Counted from the first letter of the stretch, positions 47,482-58,800 are shown. The stretch: DNA of 64,000 nt from Pseudomonas sp. 8O (GCF_902506495.1 NZ_LR733263.1:351372-415371); one strand, 5' to 3'. The notes: generated from the letters alone by a model not told the origin. Translations and numbers: made by a program.

Positions 47482-48528
47482 TCAGCGTTTGTCCGCATCA
47501 TCCGGCTTGTTCAGATCCATCACCGTTTGCGCTGACTCTTGCGGTTTGGCCTCGGCAACCGGTGCGACCGGAGCGCTCACCGCTTCGACCGGCGCTTCCT
47601 TCTTGCGCAGACCGATACGCTTGAACAGCCAGCCACCCACCACCACCGGGATGAACCAGAACTTCTTCAGCAGTACCAGCAACATGGCCAGCAAACCGGT
47701 CTTGGCAGCGACCTTGCCGGCTACCAGCGCGCCGAGGCCGTATGCGGCAACGGTATCCAGATCCGGATCGAACTCGGCATAGCGCTGGCCCGGGTTGAAC
47801 TCGGTCGCAGCCAGCACAGCCGGCACGCTGGCCTCGATCTCCGCCAACTGATCCATGTTGGCGACGAAGTTCAGCACCAGCACGCCCTTACGACCCAGCA
47901 CGCGAATGTTGTAATTCAGGGTATTGACGTCGCTTTCGCCGAACTTCAGCTCCTTGGCCCAGTGCAGTTTCTTGCCTGCGGCATCGTAGTGCGGCTCGGC
48001 AGCCCAGCCGACCAATTGCACGGCCTCGTAGCCGTTCTCTTCACGCCAGGTGTTGGCCTCACGCATGTCGGCCTGCATGTCCTCGAGCATGTCGCCGTAG
48101 TCGATATCGGCGGCGTCCTCGTCGGACACGTAACCGCTGTCTTCGTACTCGACCGTCACACCCCAGGATTCGTCGGCCAAGGGCGATACGCCAGCCGGCA
48201 GGATCATGCCCAGCGGCGGGACGTCATCCGGTGGGTTGCCCCAACCATCGACCAGCAGACGCTGAGCGTTCTCGCCGTCGAGAAACACCAGGGTATCGGG
48301 CAGATTGAGGGTAGCAAGATCGTTGCCCAGGACGACGCGACCGGTCTTGAACTCCAGGCTGGCGACAAACTCTTCGGGACTGATGAACTGCGCTGCGTCC
48401 TCGGTCTCGATGACCTCTTCGCCGACCACAGCATTTTCTGGCTCGGTCTCGGGATTGGCGTATGCAACACAGGTGAACGGCAGGACAGCAGCCAGCACGG
48501 CTGCCAGGATCGAATCCTTGATCGGCAT
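47482..48528 (-). CDS. DUF2167 membrane protein
   Basis: A 348-aa protein with a signal sequence (MPIKDSILAAVLAAVLPFTCVAYA), the DUF2167 core (DLATLNLPDTLVFLDG, WGVTVEYEDSGYVSDEDA, YNIRVLGRKGVLVLNFVANM) and two C-terminal hydrophobic segments (about residues 262-305) followed by a Pro/Ala-rich tail. The function of DUF2167 proteins is unknown; they are predicted envelope proteins. It is a single gene, downstream of the peroxidase on the same strand and separated by 215 bp. That interval holds an inverted-repeat hairpin near the peroxidase end (48713) and a palindrome just before this gene's start (48555). Confidence 0.88.
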   Translation of the reverse strand: MPIKDSILAAVLAAVLPFTCVAYANPETEPENAVVGEEVIETEDAAQFISPEEFVASLEFKTGRVVLGNDLATLNLPDTLVFLDGENAQRLLVDGWGNPPDDVPPLGMILPAGVSPLADESWGVTVEYEDSGYVSDEDAADIDYGDMLEDMQADMREANTWREENGYEAVQLVGWAAEPHYDAAGKKLHWAKELKFGESDVNTLNYNIRVLGRKGVLVLNFVANMDQLAEIEASVPAVLAATEFNPGQRYAEFDPDLDTVAAYGLGALVAGKVAAKTGLLAMLLVLLKKFWFIPVVVGGWLFKRIGLRKKEAPVEAVSAPVAPVAEAKPQESAQTVMDLNKPDDADKR

Positions 48529-48554
48529 GGAAACTCCATAAACACAGGTGGGTA

Positions 48555-48575
48555 AATGTAACTGTGTATTACATT
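48555..48575. promoter_or_regulatory. Palindrome before the DUF2167 gene (candidate operator)
   Basis: AATGTAA and TTACATT are perfectly inverted around a 7-base spacer, 27 bp upstream of the DUF2167 start, so a bound repressor would overlap its promoter. Spacing differs from the TyrR/PhhR box, so no regulator is proposed. Confidence 0.45.
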
Positions 48576-48712
48576 ACCACGCGAATGGAACTCGACATGC
48601 GTCCCAGCGCAACTTTTTGCGATATTCCCTCGCGCCTGAAAAGAAGACCACGAAGCACCGCCCCCGCAGGCGATGCTCCGCAGTCAACCTGGCGCCGACC
48701 CTGGCTTACCGC

Positions 48713-48739
48713 GCGTGATCCGAACGCCAGGGATCACGC
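48713..48739 (-). terminator. Hairpin after the RTX peroxidase gene (weak terminator candidate)
   Basis: A 9-bp perfect stem GCGTGATCC/GGATCACGC with a 9-base loop lies 5 bp after the peroxidase stop on the minus strand. There is no U tract, so it may instead protect the mRNA end. Confidence 0.4.
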
Positions 48740-48743
48740 CACC

Positions 48744-51700
48744 TCATGCCAACTGAAAGTCGGTGATGGCCACGCTGGTGTGATCGGTTACACCGACCAG
48801 GCGGATACTGCCGCCATCTGCACCATTGACAGTCACCAACACATCGTTGCCGGCATCGGCGATTGACACGCGACTGGAGAACGTCGCGGCAGTCAGATTG
48901 AATGCGGCGATGTTGAGCAGGTCCTGCCCTCCTGCCGGGTTGGCGTCGAAACCGATGATGGTATCGTTGCCGAAGTTGGGCCCGAACATGAAGATGTCGT
49001 TGCCCTGATTGGCATACAGGGTGTCGTTGCCGGCACCGCCGATCACGATGTCGTTACCGGCACCACCATCGAGGATGTCGTCACCGTCGCCGCCGTCGAG
49101 GATATCGTTGCCGCCCTCGCCATAGAGGGTATCGGCACCGCTTCCCCCACTCAGGCTGTCAGCGCCAGCACCGCCATATAGCAGGTCATCCCCCTCCATG
49201 CCGTTGAGCACATCGTTACCTCCCAACCCTCTGAGGGTATCGTTGCCCACGCCCCCCACCATCATGTTGGCCAGGCCATTACCATTGGCTACCACGGCGT
49301 TGCTGCCAACCTGGACGAACATCTCCACGTTGGCACCCAGGGTGTAGCTGGAGGCAGTGGAATACACGGTATCGACCCCTGCGCCAGCAGCCTCGACCAC
49401 CACATCGCCGGGGTTGTCGACGTAGTAGCTGTCGTTGCCCGCCCCACCGACCAGACGGTCGACTCCGGCGCCGCCATCGAGCACATCGTTGCCTGCACCG
49501 CCGGTGATGGTGTTGGCCAACGCGTTGCCGTAGCCGACGAAGTTGCCGCTGCCGATAAAGGTCAGGTGCTCGACGTTCTCGCCCAAACCATAGCTAAGCA
49601 GCGTGGTGCGCACGGTATCGGTGCCGGAGCCGACTGCCTCGATCACCTGATCACCGGGGTTGTCGACGATATAGATGTCGTTGCCCAGACCGCCGAGCAT
49701 GACATCGGCGCCAAGGCCGCCATCCAGGGTGTCGTTGCCCGCGCCACCGTCGAGGATGTCGTTACCGGCCAGGCCGTTGAGCACGTCATTGCCGCCCAGG
49801 CCGAGGATATGGTCGTCCAGCGCCGTACCGTTGAGCGTATTGGCCGCATTGGTGCCCATGATCACCGCACTGGCCACCACCGCGGTAGCCGCCGAGGTCA
49901 GCGACTCGAAGGTGCCGCGGTTATCGGTGTAGCTGACCTGCACCCGCACCTGCTGGCCGGCCTGAGCCGCTGTCAGGGTGAAGGACTGCGCGGTGGCGCC
50001 AGCGATATTGCTGAAACTATCGCCGCTGCCGACCTGCCACTGGTAGGCGAAGGTCGCCCCGACCAGACCGTCGGCATCGGCGATCTGCGCGGCGGAAGCG
50101 ATCAGCACCTGGCCGACGCTGGGCGAGGCGTTGCTGAGCTGCGGCAGCCCGGTGGGTGCATCGTTGACGTTGAGCACCGGCGCGGTGACCTCAGACACCA
50201 GGCTCTCCGGGTTGCCCCAGTCGTCGTTGAAGCTGACCACCACACGCAGCGCCAGCCCGACCTGGGCGTCACCGGGCTGGAAGCTCTGCCCCGTACCGAC
50301 CTGCACCCACTCGCCGGCTACCAGCGCCTGCCAGGCGTAGCTGAGCACGGCGAACTCGGTACCGTTGGGATCGCTGACGGTGGCGGCCGCCAGCAGCATG
50401 TCGTCCTCGGCCGGCGTCATGTTGCTGATCGACACCGTGCCCTCGGCCGGCCGGTCGATCAACCAGACCACCTGGTCGGCGAACTGCAGCCGCTCGATAT
50501 TGCGGATCAGGTCGGTGCCATCGGTGCCGACGTTATCCACCACCAGTAAGCTGTCGGTGCCGTCGAACGTCTCGATCATCTCGTAGTTGGCGAACGCGCC
50601 GCTGAACACTGCGGTGTCGATATCGCCCTCCTGATTGCCGTCGAGAATCTCGCGCACGATATGCAGCTGGCTCGGGTTGATCTCACCAGAGAACATCCGT
50701 GCCTGGATGTCCTTCATGCTGTCGACGCTGAACAGTTCGATGCTCGGGTCGAGCGTGCTGCGCACGCTGATGCGCACGTTGAGCCAGGCGTCGCCATCGA
50801 TCACGTCGTTACCGGCACGCCCCTCGATAACATCGCTGCCGCCCCCGCCGAGCAGGATATTGCCGCCGCTGAACACCACCGGGTCGGAGGCATCGTGCGG
50901 GTTGTCGCGTGGCTCGGCCATCATCCCGAGTACAGCCTCCAGCCCGGCGATACGGTTCATCCCGGACAGAGTCAGCTCGTGGTTGAACAACGAGTTCTCA
51001 CCGGCCGCGGTGTCATCCACGCGGTCGTCGCCGAACAACTGATCGTCGTGAATCCAGCCGGACAGCCCTTCGACCTGATCGAAGCGGTCACGCAGGATGT
51101 CTTCGAAGTCGGTGGCGAAGATCGGCGTGGTTAGATCGGAATAGGCCGCCAGGGTATTGCCCTTGTGGATCGCCCAGTCGAAGCCCCACATGCCCTCGTT
51201 ACGATGGATGCCGGCGCCCTGAACCATGATGTCGTCGCCGGACTCGCCGTCGTAGTCGTTGTCGTTGCCGCCCCCCATCATCACGTCGTGACCAATGATC
51301 GGGCTGTTGAAGAACAACTCCGAGTTGTCGCCGGCCAGGGTGTCGAAACCAGCGCCGCCCTCCATCCAGTCGTCGCCCTCGTTGCCGAGGATGAAGCTGG
51401 GCCCGTCGCCGCTGAAGATGAAGTCGTTGTCACGTCCGCCGAAGATTTCCTTACCGTCCGGCCCGCCATAGATGAAATCCATGCCACCGCCACCGAACAC
51501 CAGATCGAGGCCGGGGCCGGTGTGGATCACGTCGTTGCCGTCATCGCCATGGATCACGTCGGCGTCACCGATATCGGTGATGATGTCGTCGCCAGCACCG
51601 CCGAAGATATGGTCGATGCCGTAACCGCCTTCCAGGCGGTCGTTACCGCCGTCGCCCCACAAGGTATCGTCGCCTGCCCCGCCGATCAGGATGTCATCAC

Positions 51701-54700
51701 CGTTGGTGCCGCCCAGCACCACATGGGCATCGCCGGTGTAGCGCAGGTAATTGCTGTCCGGTCCGGCTGTGGCTGGATTGTCACGAATAACCAGCGGTGC
51801 CAGGGCGTTGAGGACGGGGTTGCTGCCCACCGGATCGGCATACTGCTGACGGTTCATGTCCAGTTCGAGGATGTAGTCCACGCGCTGGAACAGCGCCCCC
51901 GGCAAGTGCGAGGCGTTGGGGTCGCCCAGGTCGGTGTTGCGCATCACCAGGGCGGCGAAGCTGTTGGCTTCCAGTTCGTTGAGCAGGTTCATGCCCTGGG
52001 TACGGCTGAGGTAGTAGAAACGGTCGCCGTTCTGCAGGTTCTCCATCTGCACTTCGAAGACGAAGTTGAAGGTGGAGCCGAGAATGCCGCCGAACGGCAT
52101 GTTCTGCTCGGCCAACCCGCCGATCCAGAAGTCCACCAGATCCAGCCCGCCCTTGTTCACGGCATACTCGCCGCGTGCGTTGAGGAAGTCATCGCGGTCC
52201 GCCGGTGCGCCCGCGCCTCCCAGCACCAGAGCCATGGCGGCATCGCGCTTGGCCTCCAGGGTGGTGGCCGAGGTGATGCTGCTGTGCGTGCCGTAGGCGG
52301 CGATGAAGTTGATGATCGAGGCCGGCGTCTTGATGTTCAGGGTGAAGTCGATCCAGCTGTCGTAAGGCTTGAGCTGGGTATCGCCGGTCATTTCGTAGAA
52401 CTGCGCACGGGCGTTGTTCAGCGAAGGAACCCCGGTGTCGCGACCGCGGGCGATATTGATCGCCGCCAGGTCCAACGGCAGGCCGACCAGGTTGTTGCGC
52501 AGCGCCTCGGTGACGAATTCGTCAATCTCGTTGCCGGTCTGCCGGGTCATGCCGCGGATGATCGAGCCAGCGGCCTGATCAGCGGTGAGGGTGCCGCCCT
52601 GGGTGAACTCGATGGGGTTGAGGAAGGCCTCGATCAGGCCGACGTCGCTGGACTGCATGCTGTTGTCCAGGCGCGCCACCGTCTCGTTGAGCATGGAGTG
52701 ACCGAAGCGATATACCACATGGGCGAACTCGGCAACGATGGCCGGATCGATGTCCGCCGTGTTGGAGAATACGAACACGTCCACCAACGGCTGCACGGTA
52801 CGGGCGAATTCCTCGAACACCAGGTGCTGGTACTGCATCTCGTTGACGAAACGCGCGGCCTGGAACAAGCGCTCACCGTTCCAGATCAGTTCATCGGCAC
52901 TTGCCGGCACCTCGCTCACCGGCAGCAACAGCCACTCGTTGATAAAGGCCAGATCGCCGGTATCGAGAATGGTCTGCTTGTTGGCCTCGACCAGACGATT
53001 GTGCTCGGCGTGGAACACATGGTGCACCGCAGTCAGGCCGATATTCTCGTTGCCGCGGCCGTCACCCGTGATGAAGTGGGCATCGAGCAGTTCGTTGTCG
53101 TACTCAAGGTTACGTCCGGTCATGGGGTTGGCCACCACGGCATTGCCGGCCACCTCATCGGCATCGGCCACCAATTGCCCGCCGACTATCACCGGTACCG
53201 CGTTATGGGCGATATCGTCGAGGAAGGCATGGCCGGTGCGGACAGCCCCCTGGGTGCTGATTGGATTGTCCGGATCGCCCTCTACCTGTACTGGCGGGTT
53301 ACCCGGCATGATCAACATGGCAAACCCGTTCTCGCCACGAATGAATTGGCCGTACTCGTCAGTGGCCAGCAGCGGCACGTTGGTCACGTCGGCATCGGTG
53401 AGGTTGATGCCGAGCATCTCGCGGGCCTGCGCCTTGATATCGGCCCAGGTGGCCAGGCCACCATTCTGGCCATCGAGCATATGCCCGGTAGCCATTGGCT
53501 TGCCGTCGACCATCACGTACTCGCGCAGGAACACCTGGTGTGAGGCGTGCGAGGTGTAGGTCTGGTTCTGGTCGATGAAGGGCGTCGTCTGGTTGGTGTG
53601 TTCGCGGATATCGTCCGCCGTGCCGAGAACGCCATCTGCCCCGGGTTGGTTGGTAGCGCGAGTGAGCACCATGAAGTTGCTGTGCGAACCCTCGACGTAC
53701 AGCGGGTCGTCTGGCTGTAGCGGGATATATACGGTGCCACTGCCACCTTTGTTGACCAGATCCAGACCATGGTCGAAGAACTGGCCGAACAGGGTCATCC
53801 ACGAGTTGAAAGGCGCGGTCAGTCCTTCGTCCGGGGCGACATTGGGGATCACTACGGTGCCGTTCTCCACCACGATGCCAAACTCGTCCAGCAGCGTATC
53901 CAGCGCCGCCGAAGCGGCAACCACCGCAGCATCGTCGGCGGCAGCCTCAGCCAGTACGGCCTGGTGGGCGGCCGTGTCGCTGGCCAATTGCGTGGCAGCT
54001 TCCTGTTCCAGCTGGCTGGCGGCCTGCGCGGCAGCAGCAGATTCGGCAGCCACCGTGCCTTTGGCATTGGCATCAGCCTGGGCCTGGGCGGTGGCGATCG
54101 CTGCACTGAGGAAGGCCGCCTGAGCAGTACCTTCGTCCGGCGTACCAATGGCCGCCATGTAGGCCTGCAGGGCCAGGCTCTGCACCTCCACCGCGCTAGC
54201 GACCACAGCCAGCGCATCGCTGTAGACCTGGGCATCCTGATTGGCCAGCGTTTGGGCGCTCGCAGCCGCCGCGCTGGCGGCCTGAGCTGCTGCCGTGGAC
54301 GCGGCCAACGTAGCTGCGCTGGCCTGTACCTGGGCGCTGTTGCCAGCTGCGGCGCTTTCGGCCGTTTTCAATGTGCTGTGCGCCTGCATGACCAGCAACG
54401 CATCGGCATAGGAATTTTCCGAGCCTGCGTAATCCAGCGCCGCAATCACCGCCGCCATGTTGCCCAGGCTCTGGTCGACGATCAGGTTGCTGATGGTGCG
54501 CGGCTGCGAGTCGACCACGTAGCCGTTGGTCTGGGCATAGCTGGTGCTTTGGCTGCCAGTGGGGAAACCGGGAGGAGCGCCCGGCCCATCGATACCATTT
54601 TCTGCATCGCGGAATACCGGATCGAGCAGGCGGGGCATCAGTTGATCGGCCGAGCCATAGTACTGTTGGCCCGGAACCAGGTTGTTATAGGTGCCATCGA

Positions 54701-54836
54701 CGGTGCGCAGACCCCAAGGCAACAGTGGGTTGCCGACCAGGTCATAGAGCGACTCGCCGGCGGCATGGGCTTCGGAAATCTTGATCTGCTGGAGAATTAA
54801 AACGAGATCGGCTTGATTGACGGTTAGAGTGGCCAT
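48744..54836 (-). CDS. Secreted RTX haem peroxidase (animal-peroxidase family), type I export substrate
   Basis: A 2030-aa peroxidase of the animal haem type (myeloperoxidase/cyclooxygenase-like). The distal His is His356 in [11 protein letters not shown] and the proximal His is His713 in [21 protein letters not shown] (about 605-615) and [12 protein letters not shown] (about 793-804) are further family motifs. Residues 155-313 are an alanine-rich coiled-coil-like insert between the N-terminal part and the distal His. From about 1040 the protein carries RTX nonapeptides ([17 protein letters not shown]), then Ig-like repeats (SNMTPAEDD..., SNASPSVGQ...). A second RTX block (about 1660-1960) and a C-terminal export region follow. 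No N-terminal signal peptide is present, as expected for type I export. GAGGGA lies eight bases before the ATG. The protein probably acts outside the cell on peroxide and halide or phenolic substrates. Confidence 0.92.
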   Translation of the reverse strand: MATLTVNQADLVLILQQIKISEAHAAGESLYDLVGNPLLPWGLRTVDGTYNNLVPGQQYYGSADQLMPRLLDPVFRDAENGIDGPGAPPGFPTGSQSTSYAQTNGYVVDSQPRTISNLIVDQSLGNMAAVIAALDYAGSENSYADALLVMQAHSTLKTAESAAAGNSAQVQASAATLAASTAAAQAASAAAASAQTLANQDAQVYSDALAVVASAVEVQSLALQAYMAAIGTPDEGTAQAAFLSAAIATAQAQADANAKGTVAAESAAAAQAASQLEQEAATQLASDTAAHQAVLAEAAADDAAVVAASAALDTLLDEFGIVVENGTVVIPNVAPDEGLTAPFNSWMTLFGQFFDHGLDLVNKGGSGTVYIPLQPDDPLYVEGSHSNFMVLTRATNQPGADGVLGTADDIREHTNQTTPFIDQNQTYTSHASHQVFLREYVMVDGKPMATGHMLDGQNGGLATWADIKAQAREMLGINLTDADVTNVPLLATDEYGQFIRGENGFAMLIMPGNPPVQVEGDPDNPISTQGAVRTGHAFLDDIAHNAVPVIVGGQLVADADEVAGNAVVANPMTGRNLEYDNELLDAHFITGDGRGNENIGLTAVHHVFHAEHNRLVEANKQTILDTGDLAFINEWLLLPVSEVPASADELIWNGERLFQAARFVNEMQYQHLVFEEFARTVQPLVDVFVFSNTADIDPAIVAEFAHVVYRFGHSMLNETVARLDNSMQSSDVGLIEAFLNPIEFTQGGTLTADQAAGSIIRGMTRQTGNEIDEFVTEALRNNLVGLPLDLAAINIARGRDTGVPSLNNARAQFYEMTGDTQLKPYDSWIDFTLNIKTPASIINFIAAYGTHSSITSATTLEAKRDAAMALVLGGAGAPADRDDFLNARGEYAVNKGGLDLVDFWIGGLAEQNMPFGGILGSTFNFVFEVQMENLQNGDRFYYLSRTQGMNLLNELEANSFAALVMRNTDLGDPNASHLPGALFQRVDYILELDMNRQQYADPVGSNPVLNALAPLVIRDNPATAGPDSNYLRYTGDAHVVLGGTNGDDILIGGAGDDTLWGDGGNDRLEGGYGIDHIFGGAGDDIITDIGDADVIHGDDGNDVIHTGPGLDLVFGGGGMDFIYGGPDGKEIFGGRDNDFIFSGDGPSFILGNEGDDWMEGGAGFDTLAGDNSELFFNSPIIGHDVMMGGGNDNDYDGESGDDIMVQGAGIHRNEGMWGFDWAIHKGNTLAAYSDLTTPIFATDFEDILRDRFDQVEGLSGWIHDDQLFGDDRVDDTAAGENSLFNHELTLSGMNRIAGLEAVLGMMAEPRDNPHDASDPVVFSGGNILLGGGGSDVIEGRAGNDVIDGDAWLNVRISVRSTLDPSIELFSVDSMKDIQARMFSGEINPSQLHIVREILDGNQEGDIDTAVFSGAFANYEMIETFDGTDSLLVVDNVGTDGTDLIRNIERLQFADQVVWLIDRPAEGTVSISNMTPAEDDMLLAAATVSDPNGTEFAVLSYAWQALVAGEWVQVGTGQSFQPGDAQVGLALRVVVSFNDDWGNPESLVSEVTAPVLNVNDAPTGLPQLSNASPSVGQVLIASAAQIADADGLVGATFAYQWQVGSGDSFSNIAGATAQSFTLTAAQAGQQVRVQVSYTDNRGTFESLTSAATAVVASAVIMGTNAANTLNGTALDDHILGLGGNDVLNGLAGNDILDGGAGNDTLDGGLGADVMLGGLGNDIYIVDNPGDQVIEAVGSGTDTVRTTLLSYGLGENVEHLTFIGSGNFVGYGNALANTITGGAGNDVLDGGAGVDRLVGGAGNDSYYVDNPGDVVVEAAGAGVDTVYSTASSYTLGANVEMFVQVGSNAVVANGNGLANMMVGGVGNDTLRGLGGNDVLNGMEGDDLLYGGAGADSLSGGSGADTLYGEGGNDILDGGDGDDILDGGAGNDIVIGGAGNDTLYANQGNDIFMFGPNFGNDTIIGFDANPAGGQDLLNIAAFNLTAATFSSRVSIADAGNDVLVTVNGADGGSIRLVGVTDHTSVAITDFQLA

Positions 54837-55389
54837 CTTTGTTCCCTCAATGCTGAGTACAACTGACGTTCAGATCAGGAAAACCACATGCATACGGCAA
54901 CATTGCAACGGCGTGGTCGGACGTTGGCGAACAAGTACAGAAGAGAGGGGATGTGGCAGGCAACTGCGCCGCACACCCCGCGATGGGCAGCAAGCTTCAG
55001 GCTCGCCGACCATTCAGGGTGGTGGTGGCCCGTGAAAACGCAGCGCGAATGGATCGGCTGGACTGTCCACCAATCGACTTCTGACAACGAGGCGCAAAGC
55101 CATGGTTTACCTTCCCGGATGAGCACGCCCAAAGTTGCGCGCCCTCTCCTGCGCGGGACTCCAGCACGCTCACACTCGACTGCAAGGGCCCTGCGGGGGG
55201 CCAGGTCAAGCCTAGGTCCAGCCGATGCCGGCACCGCTCTAGGGCATCGTCGCTACTCCAGTCGAGGCAGTAACCGCTATAAAAGCCACCTCGCAGCGCA
55301 TCCTGGACTAGCTTGTTGAGACGGGCGTCAACTGATTGCGTCGACTGCCTGCCCAAAGCGCTTGTCACCAGCATCGGGGAGCAAGGCGA
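54837..55389. other. Divergent intergenic region: peroxidase/histidine-kinase promoters
   Basis: 553 bp separate the peroxidase and kinase starts. I see no credible gene in it and no strong palindrome. Both promoters must lie here, and the peroxidase leader has GAGGGA before the ATG. Confidence 0.6.
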
Positions 55390-56862
55390 ATGGCCACAGA
55401 GGCAAAGGTCGAATCAAATTCAAAGACTTTCGTCGAGCCTGCAGATCAGACCATGGTCGAATCGCCCGATACCTGGCCCAAGCGCCTCAGGCACCCGCTG
55501 GCCGGGCTCAACCGCTCAACCCAATTCATCCTGCTCGCCGCATTGATCCTGGGCCTGAGCATGGCCTTCGTGGGTAGCCTGGTCAGCCAGCAGATCAAGC
55601 TGGCAGCCGCGCACAGCGCCGGCGAAGGCGCGGCCATCTATATGGAGGCGTATCTGGACGAATATGTGCAGGAACTGGCCTCGGCCAGCACGCTGAAAGC
55701 CGAAAGCGTGCAAGCCATCGACAACCTGATGAAAGACACCTCGCTCAAACAGCACATCCTCTCGGTGAAGATCTGGCTGCCCGACGGACGCAACGTCTAC
55801 AGCACCAGCAAGCGCCCGGTTTTCTACTATCACCCCGCCGGGCCCATCGCCGAGGCCATGCAAGGCAAGGTGGTAACCCGCCTGAGCCCGCTGGATCATG
55901 ACGAGCATGCCTACGAGCGCAGCTTCGACCGACCGCTGTACGAAACCTACGTGCCGCTGCGTGAGTTCGGTAGCGGGAAGATCATCGCCATCGGCGAGTT
56001 CTACGAGATGGAGCACGAGATCGGCAGCATTCACCTGCAGGTCTGGGCGATCATCGCCGCTGCGACCCTGGCCATGCTGGTGCTGCTGTTTCTCATCGTC
56101 CGCCACGGTGACCGCATCATCAGCAAACAGCAGACGGCTCTGCGCCAGCAGATGCATGCACAGCTGGCGCTGCATCAGCAAAATGCCACCCTGCAACGAC
56201 GCGTCGCCACCGCCAGTCAGGAGTTCGCCACGATCAATGAGCTGACTCACAGACGCCTGGGCGCTGACCTGCACGATGGTCCGGCGCAGCTCCTGACCCT
56301 GATTCTGCTACGCCTGGATGAACTGGCGGCGTTGTCAACAAGCACGACCAGCGAGCCTCTGGAGACCATCCGCAATGCCGCCCAGGAAAGTCTGCGCGAG
56401 ATTCGCGGTATTTCCCGTGGCCTGGCCCTGCCGGAAATCAACGAGCTGAATCTGGAAGAGCTGCTCAAACTGGTGGTGCAACGCCATGAGCAACGCAGCG
56501 AAACCAAGGTGCAACTGGAACTCGGCAAGTTGCCCGAGACGCTGAGTCTGCCCTACAAGATCTGCGTCTACCGTCTGGTACAGGAGGCGTTGAACAACGC
56601 CTTCCGCCATGCCGGCGGCCAGGGCCAGTTGCTCAGCGCAGAGTGCAGGCAGGGCGTGCTGGAGGTACAGGTGGCGGACGCTGGCGCAGGCATCGCTCAG
56701 GGCCTTGAGGCCGCGACAGGGGCACATCGTTCGCGCCTGGGACTGGTAGGCATGCGCTATCGAGTGGAGTCTCTGGGCGGGACGTTCGAACTCGAATCGG
56801 CCCCCGGGCAAGGCACCCGGGTCACGGCCAGGTTCGATTTACGCGATGACGATAACCGCTAG
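55390..56862 (+). CDS. Sensor histidine kinase (HisKA_3 / NarX type)
   Basis: A 490-aa membrane kinase. TM1 (about residues 45-65) and TM2 (about 217-237) enclose a periplasmic sensor domain of about 150 residues. The phospho-acceptor is the His of LGADLHDGPAQLL (HisKA_3), followed by the HATPase_c domain (VQEALNNAFRHAGG; LGLVGMRYRVESLGG). The sensor ligand is unknown. The start is ATG 55390 with GGAG and AAGG before it. The gene is divergent from the peroxidase and convergent with the response-regulator gene 12 bp away, which is its likely partner. It may control the peroxidase. Confidence 0.93.
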   Translation: MATEAKVESNSKTFVEPADQTMVESPDTWPKRLRHPLAGLNRSTQFILLAALILGLSMAFVGSLVSQQIKLAAAHSAGEGAAIYMEAYLDEYVQELASASTLKAESVQAIDNLMKDTSLKQHILSVKIWLPDGRNVYSTSKRPVFYYHPAGPIAEAMQGKVVTRLSPLDHDEHAYERSFDRPLYETYVPLREFGSGKIIAIGEFYEMEHEIGSIHLQVWAIIAAATLAMLVLLFLIVRHGDRIISKQQTALRQQMHAQLALHQQNATLQRRVATASQEFATINELTHRRLGADLHDGPAQLLTLILLRLDELAALSTSTTSEPLETIRNAAQESLREIRGISRGLALPEINELNLEELLKLVVQRHEQRSETKVQLELGKLPETLSLPYKICVYRLVQEALNNAFRHAGGQGQLLSAECRQGVLEVQVADAGAGIAQGLEAATGAHRSRLGLVGMRYRVESLGGTFELESAPGQGTRVTARFDLRDDDNR

Positions 56863-56873
56863 GGTCTGTGCCT

Positions 56874-57542
56874 TCACGGTGCTCCGATGCCCACGGTCCA
56901 GGTCTTGTGGCTTTCCCAATAGCGGCGCACAGCTGCCACCGCCTCGACGCGATTGCGCGCATGCAGCTTCTGCATCACGTTGGTCATGTAGTACTTCACC
57001 GTCTTCTCGCTCAAGCCCAGCTTGGCCGCCACCTCACGATTGGTCAGGCCGTTGGCGACTTCACGGATGATCTGTTCTTCGCGGTGAGTGAGGTCTACCC
57101 CGCGCTGCTCGGTCTGGTGCTTGCGAAAATTGCTCAACAGTCGTGTCGCCAGCGCCGGGGTAATGAAGGTTTCACCCTTGGCCACGGTGCGAATCGCCTG
57201 AATCAGCTCGGGACCACTGACCCCCTTCAGCACGTAGCCCTGAGCACCGCCTTCCAGGGCCGAGTACGCATCGTCCTCGGACTCGGACACCGTCAGCATC
57301 AACACCTTGACCTTCGGCTGCGCCTTGCTGATGGCGCGCACCGCAGCGAAGGTATCGCCCGGCATGTTGACATCCATCAGCAGCACATCGGGCTGACAGC
57401 GCGCGGAAATTTCCCGCGCCTCGTCGGCGCAACCGCCCTGCTCCACCACCTCGAAGTCCTCGACCCGGCCCAGGGTCGCAGCGACCCCCTGACGCAGCAT
57501 TGGATGGTCGTCGACTATACCCACCTTGATCTTGTCGCTCAT
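56874..57542 (-). CDS. LuxR/NarL-type response regulator
   Basis: A 222-aa two-component regulator. The receiver domain carries the acidic pair DDHP at residues 11-14 and phospho-acceptor Asp57 (VLLMDVNMPG). The C-terminal LuxR helix-turn-helix is seen in THREEQIIREVANGLTNREV and GLSEKTVKYYM. The start is ATG 57542 (MSDKIKVGIVDDHP). It is convergent with the HisKA_3 kinase, the matching partner family, and lies upstream of the truncated RTX gene on the same strand, 79 bp away. It probably regulates a peroxidase/RTX secretion gene set and might bind the 54837-55389 region. Confidence 0.93.
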   Translation of the reverse strand: MSDKIKVGIVDDHPMLRQGVAATLGRVEDFEVVEQGGCADEAREISARCQPDVLLMDVNMPGDTFAAVRAISKAQPKVKVLMLTVSESEDDAYSALEGGAQGYVLKGVSGPELIQAIRTVAKGETFITPALATRLLSNFRKHQTEQRGVDLTHREEQIIREVANGLTNREVAAKLGLSEKTVKYYMTNVMQKLHARNRVEAVAAVRRYWESHKTWTVGIGAP

Positions 57543-57621
57543 CGAATATGCTCCCCGCAAGGTTTATACCCTTGTTGCCAGGGAGCCTGGCCGACGCCAA
57601 GCTCCCAGACTCGCCCCTGAC

Positions 57622-58792
57622 TCAACCCAGCTGGAAGTCCGCCGAGGTGACCGTGGTGTGGTTGCTGACGCCCACCAGGGTGATGGTGCCGCCGTTCCCG
57701 CCGTTGATGGTCACCAGTGTGTCGGTACCGGCATCGTCGATGGCAACCCGAGCGGCGAAGTTCGCCGCGGTGACCCCCAACGCGGCGACGTTGAGCAGGT
57801 CCTGGCCACCGGCAGGGCTGGCGTCGAAGTCGATTATCCGGTCGTTGCCGAAGTTCGGCCCGAACGCGAAGATATCGTTACCCGCCCCGCCGGTGAGCAC
57901 ATCATTGCCTGTGCCACCTCGGATGTAGTTGTTCAACGCATTACCCATGCCGGTGAAATCGCTACTGCCAGCGAACATCAAATTCTCGACGTTGGCTCCC
58001 AGCGTGTAGCTCAGCAGTGACGTCCATACCGTATCGGTGCCTTGACCAGCGAACTCGATAACCTGATCACCTGCCTCGGTCACCCCATAGGTGTCGTTAC
58101 CCAACCCTCCAGACATGCTGTCGTTACCCGCACCACCACTTAGCGCGTCGTTGCCCTCTCTGCCGATCAAGGTGTCGTCACCCGCACCACCGTTGAGCAC
58201 ATCATTGCCCATGCCGCCTCGAATGTGGTTGTTCAACGCATTACCTATGCCGGTAAAATTGCTACTGCCAGCGAACATCAGATTCTCGACGTGGCCTGCC
58301 AGCGTGTAGCTCAGCAGTGACGTCCATACCGTATCGGTGCCTTGACCAGCGAACTCGATAACCTGATCACCTGCCTCGGTCACCCCATAGGTGTCGTTAC
58401 CCAACCCTCCAGTCATGTTGTCGTTACCCGCACCACCACTTAGCGTGTCGTTGCCCTCTCCGCCGATCAAGGTGTCGTCACCCGCACCGCCGTTGAGCAG
58501 ATCATTGCCTGTGCCACCCCGGATGTAGTTGTTCAACGCATTACCCATACCGGTGAAATTGCTACTGCCAGCGAACATCATGTTCTCGACGTGGGCTCCC
58601 AGCGCGTGGCTCAGCAGTGTCGTCCATAGCGTGTCGGTGCCTTGACCAGCGAACTCGATAACCTGATCACCTGCCTCGGTCACCCCATAGGTGTCGTTAC
58701 CCAACCCTCCAGACATGCTGTCGTTACCCGCACCACCACTTAGCGCGTCGTTGCCCTGTCCGCCGATCAAGGTGTCGTTACCCGCCCCCCCC
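57622..58792 (-). pseudogene. Truncated RTX protein, C-terminal end only
   Basis: About 390 codons of RTX repeats and a C-terminal export end survive ([26 protein letters not shown] repeated). There is no start, N-terminus or enzyme domain. The end of the protein ([25 protein letters not shown], here only in outline, and ending TSADFQLG) is clearly homologous to the end of the peroxidase at 48744, which ends [10 protein letters not shown]. It therefore represents a paralogous, once larger secreted protein. The frame can be extended to 58866, but the extra codons lie in the spuC sequence read out of frame. The break is at a run of eight C at 58785-58792. Confidence 0.85.
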
Positions 58793-58800
58793 ACTAGCCC
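57901..58800 (-). repeat. Three near-identical 300-bp tandem repeats in the RTX fragment
   Basis: Units start at 57901, 58201 and 58501, each exactly 300 bp and encoding 100 residues. They differ by a small number of substitutions, which indicates recent expansion by recombination. The third unit runs into the spuC junction. Confidence 0.93.

Noticed and set aside
48555-48575. TyrR/PhhR box
   Set aside because: Spacing and arm length do not match (17 bp overall for the core instead of 18).
51165-53543. A 792-codon frame opposite the peroxidase
   Set aside because: It covers the conserved haem-peroxidase part in reverse and is biased in composition; a shadow.
57901-58800. CRISPR-like array
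   Set aside because: The regular units are 300 bp, encode RTX protein repeats in frame and have no spacers.
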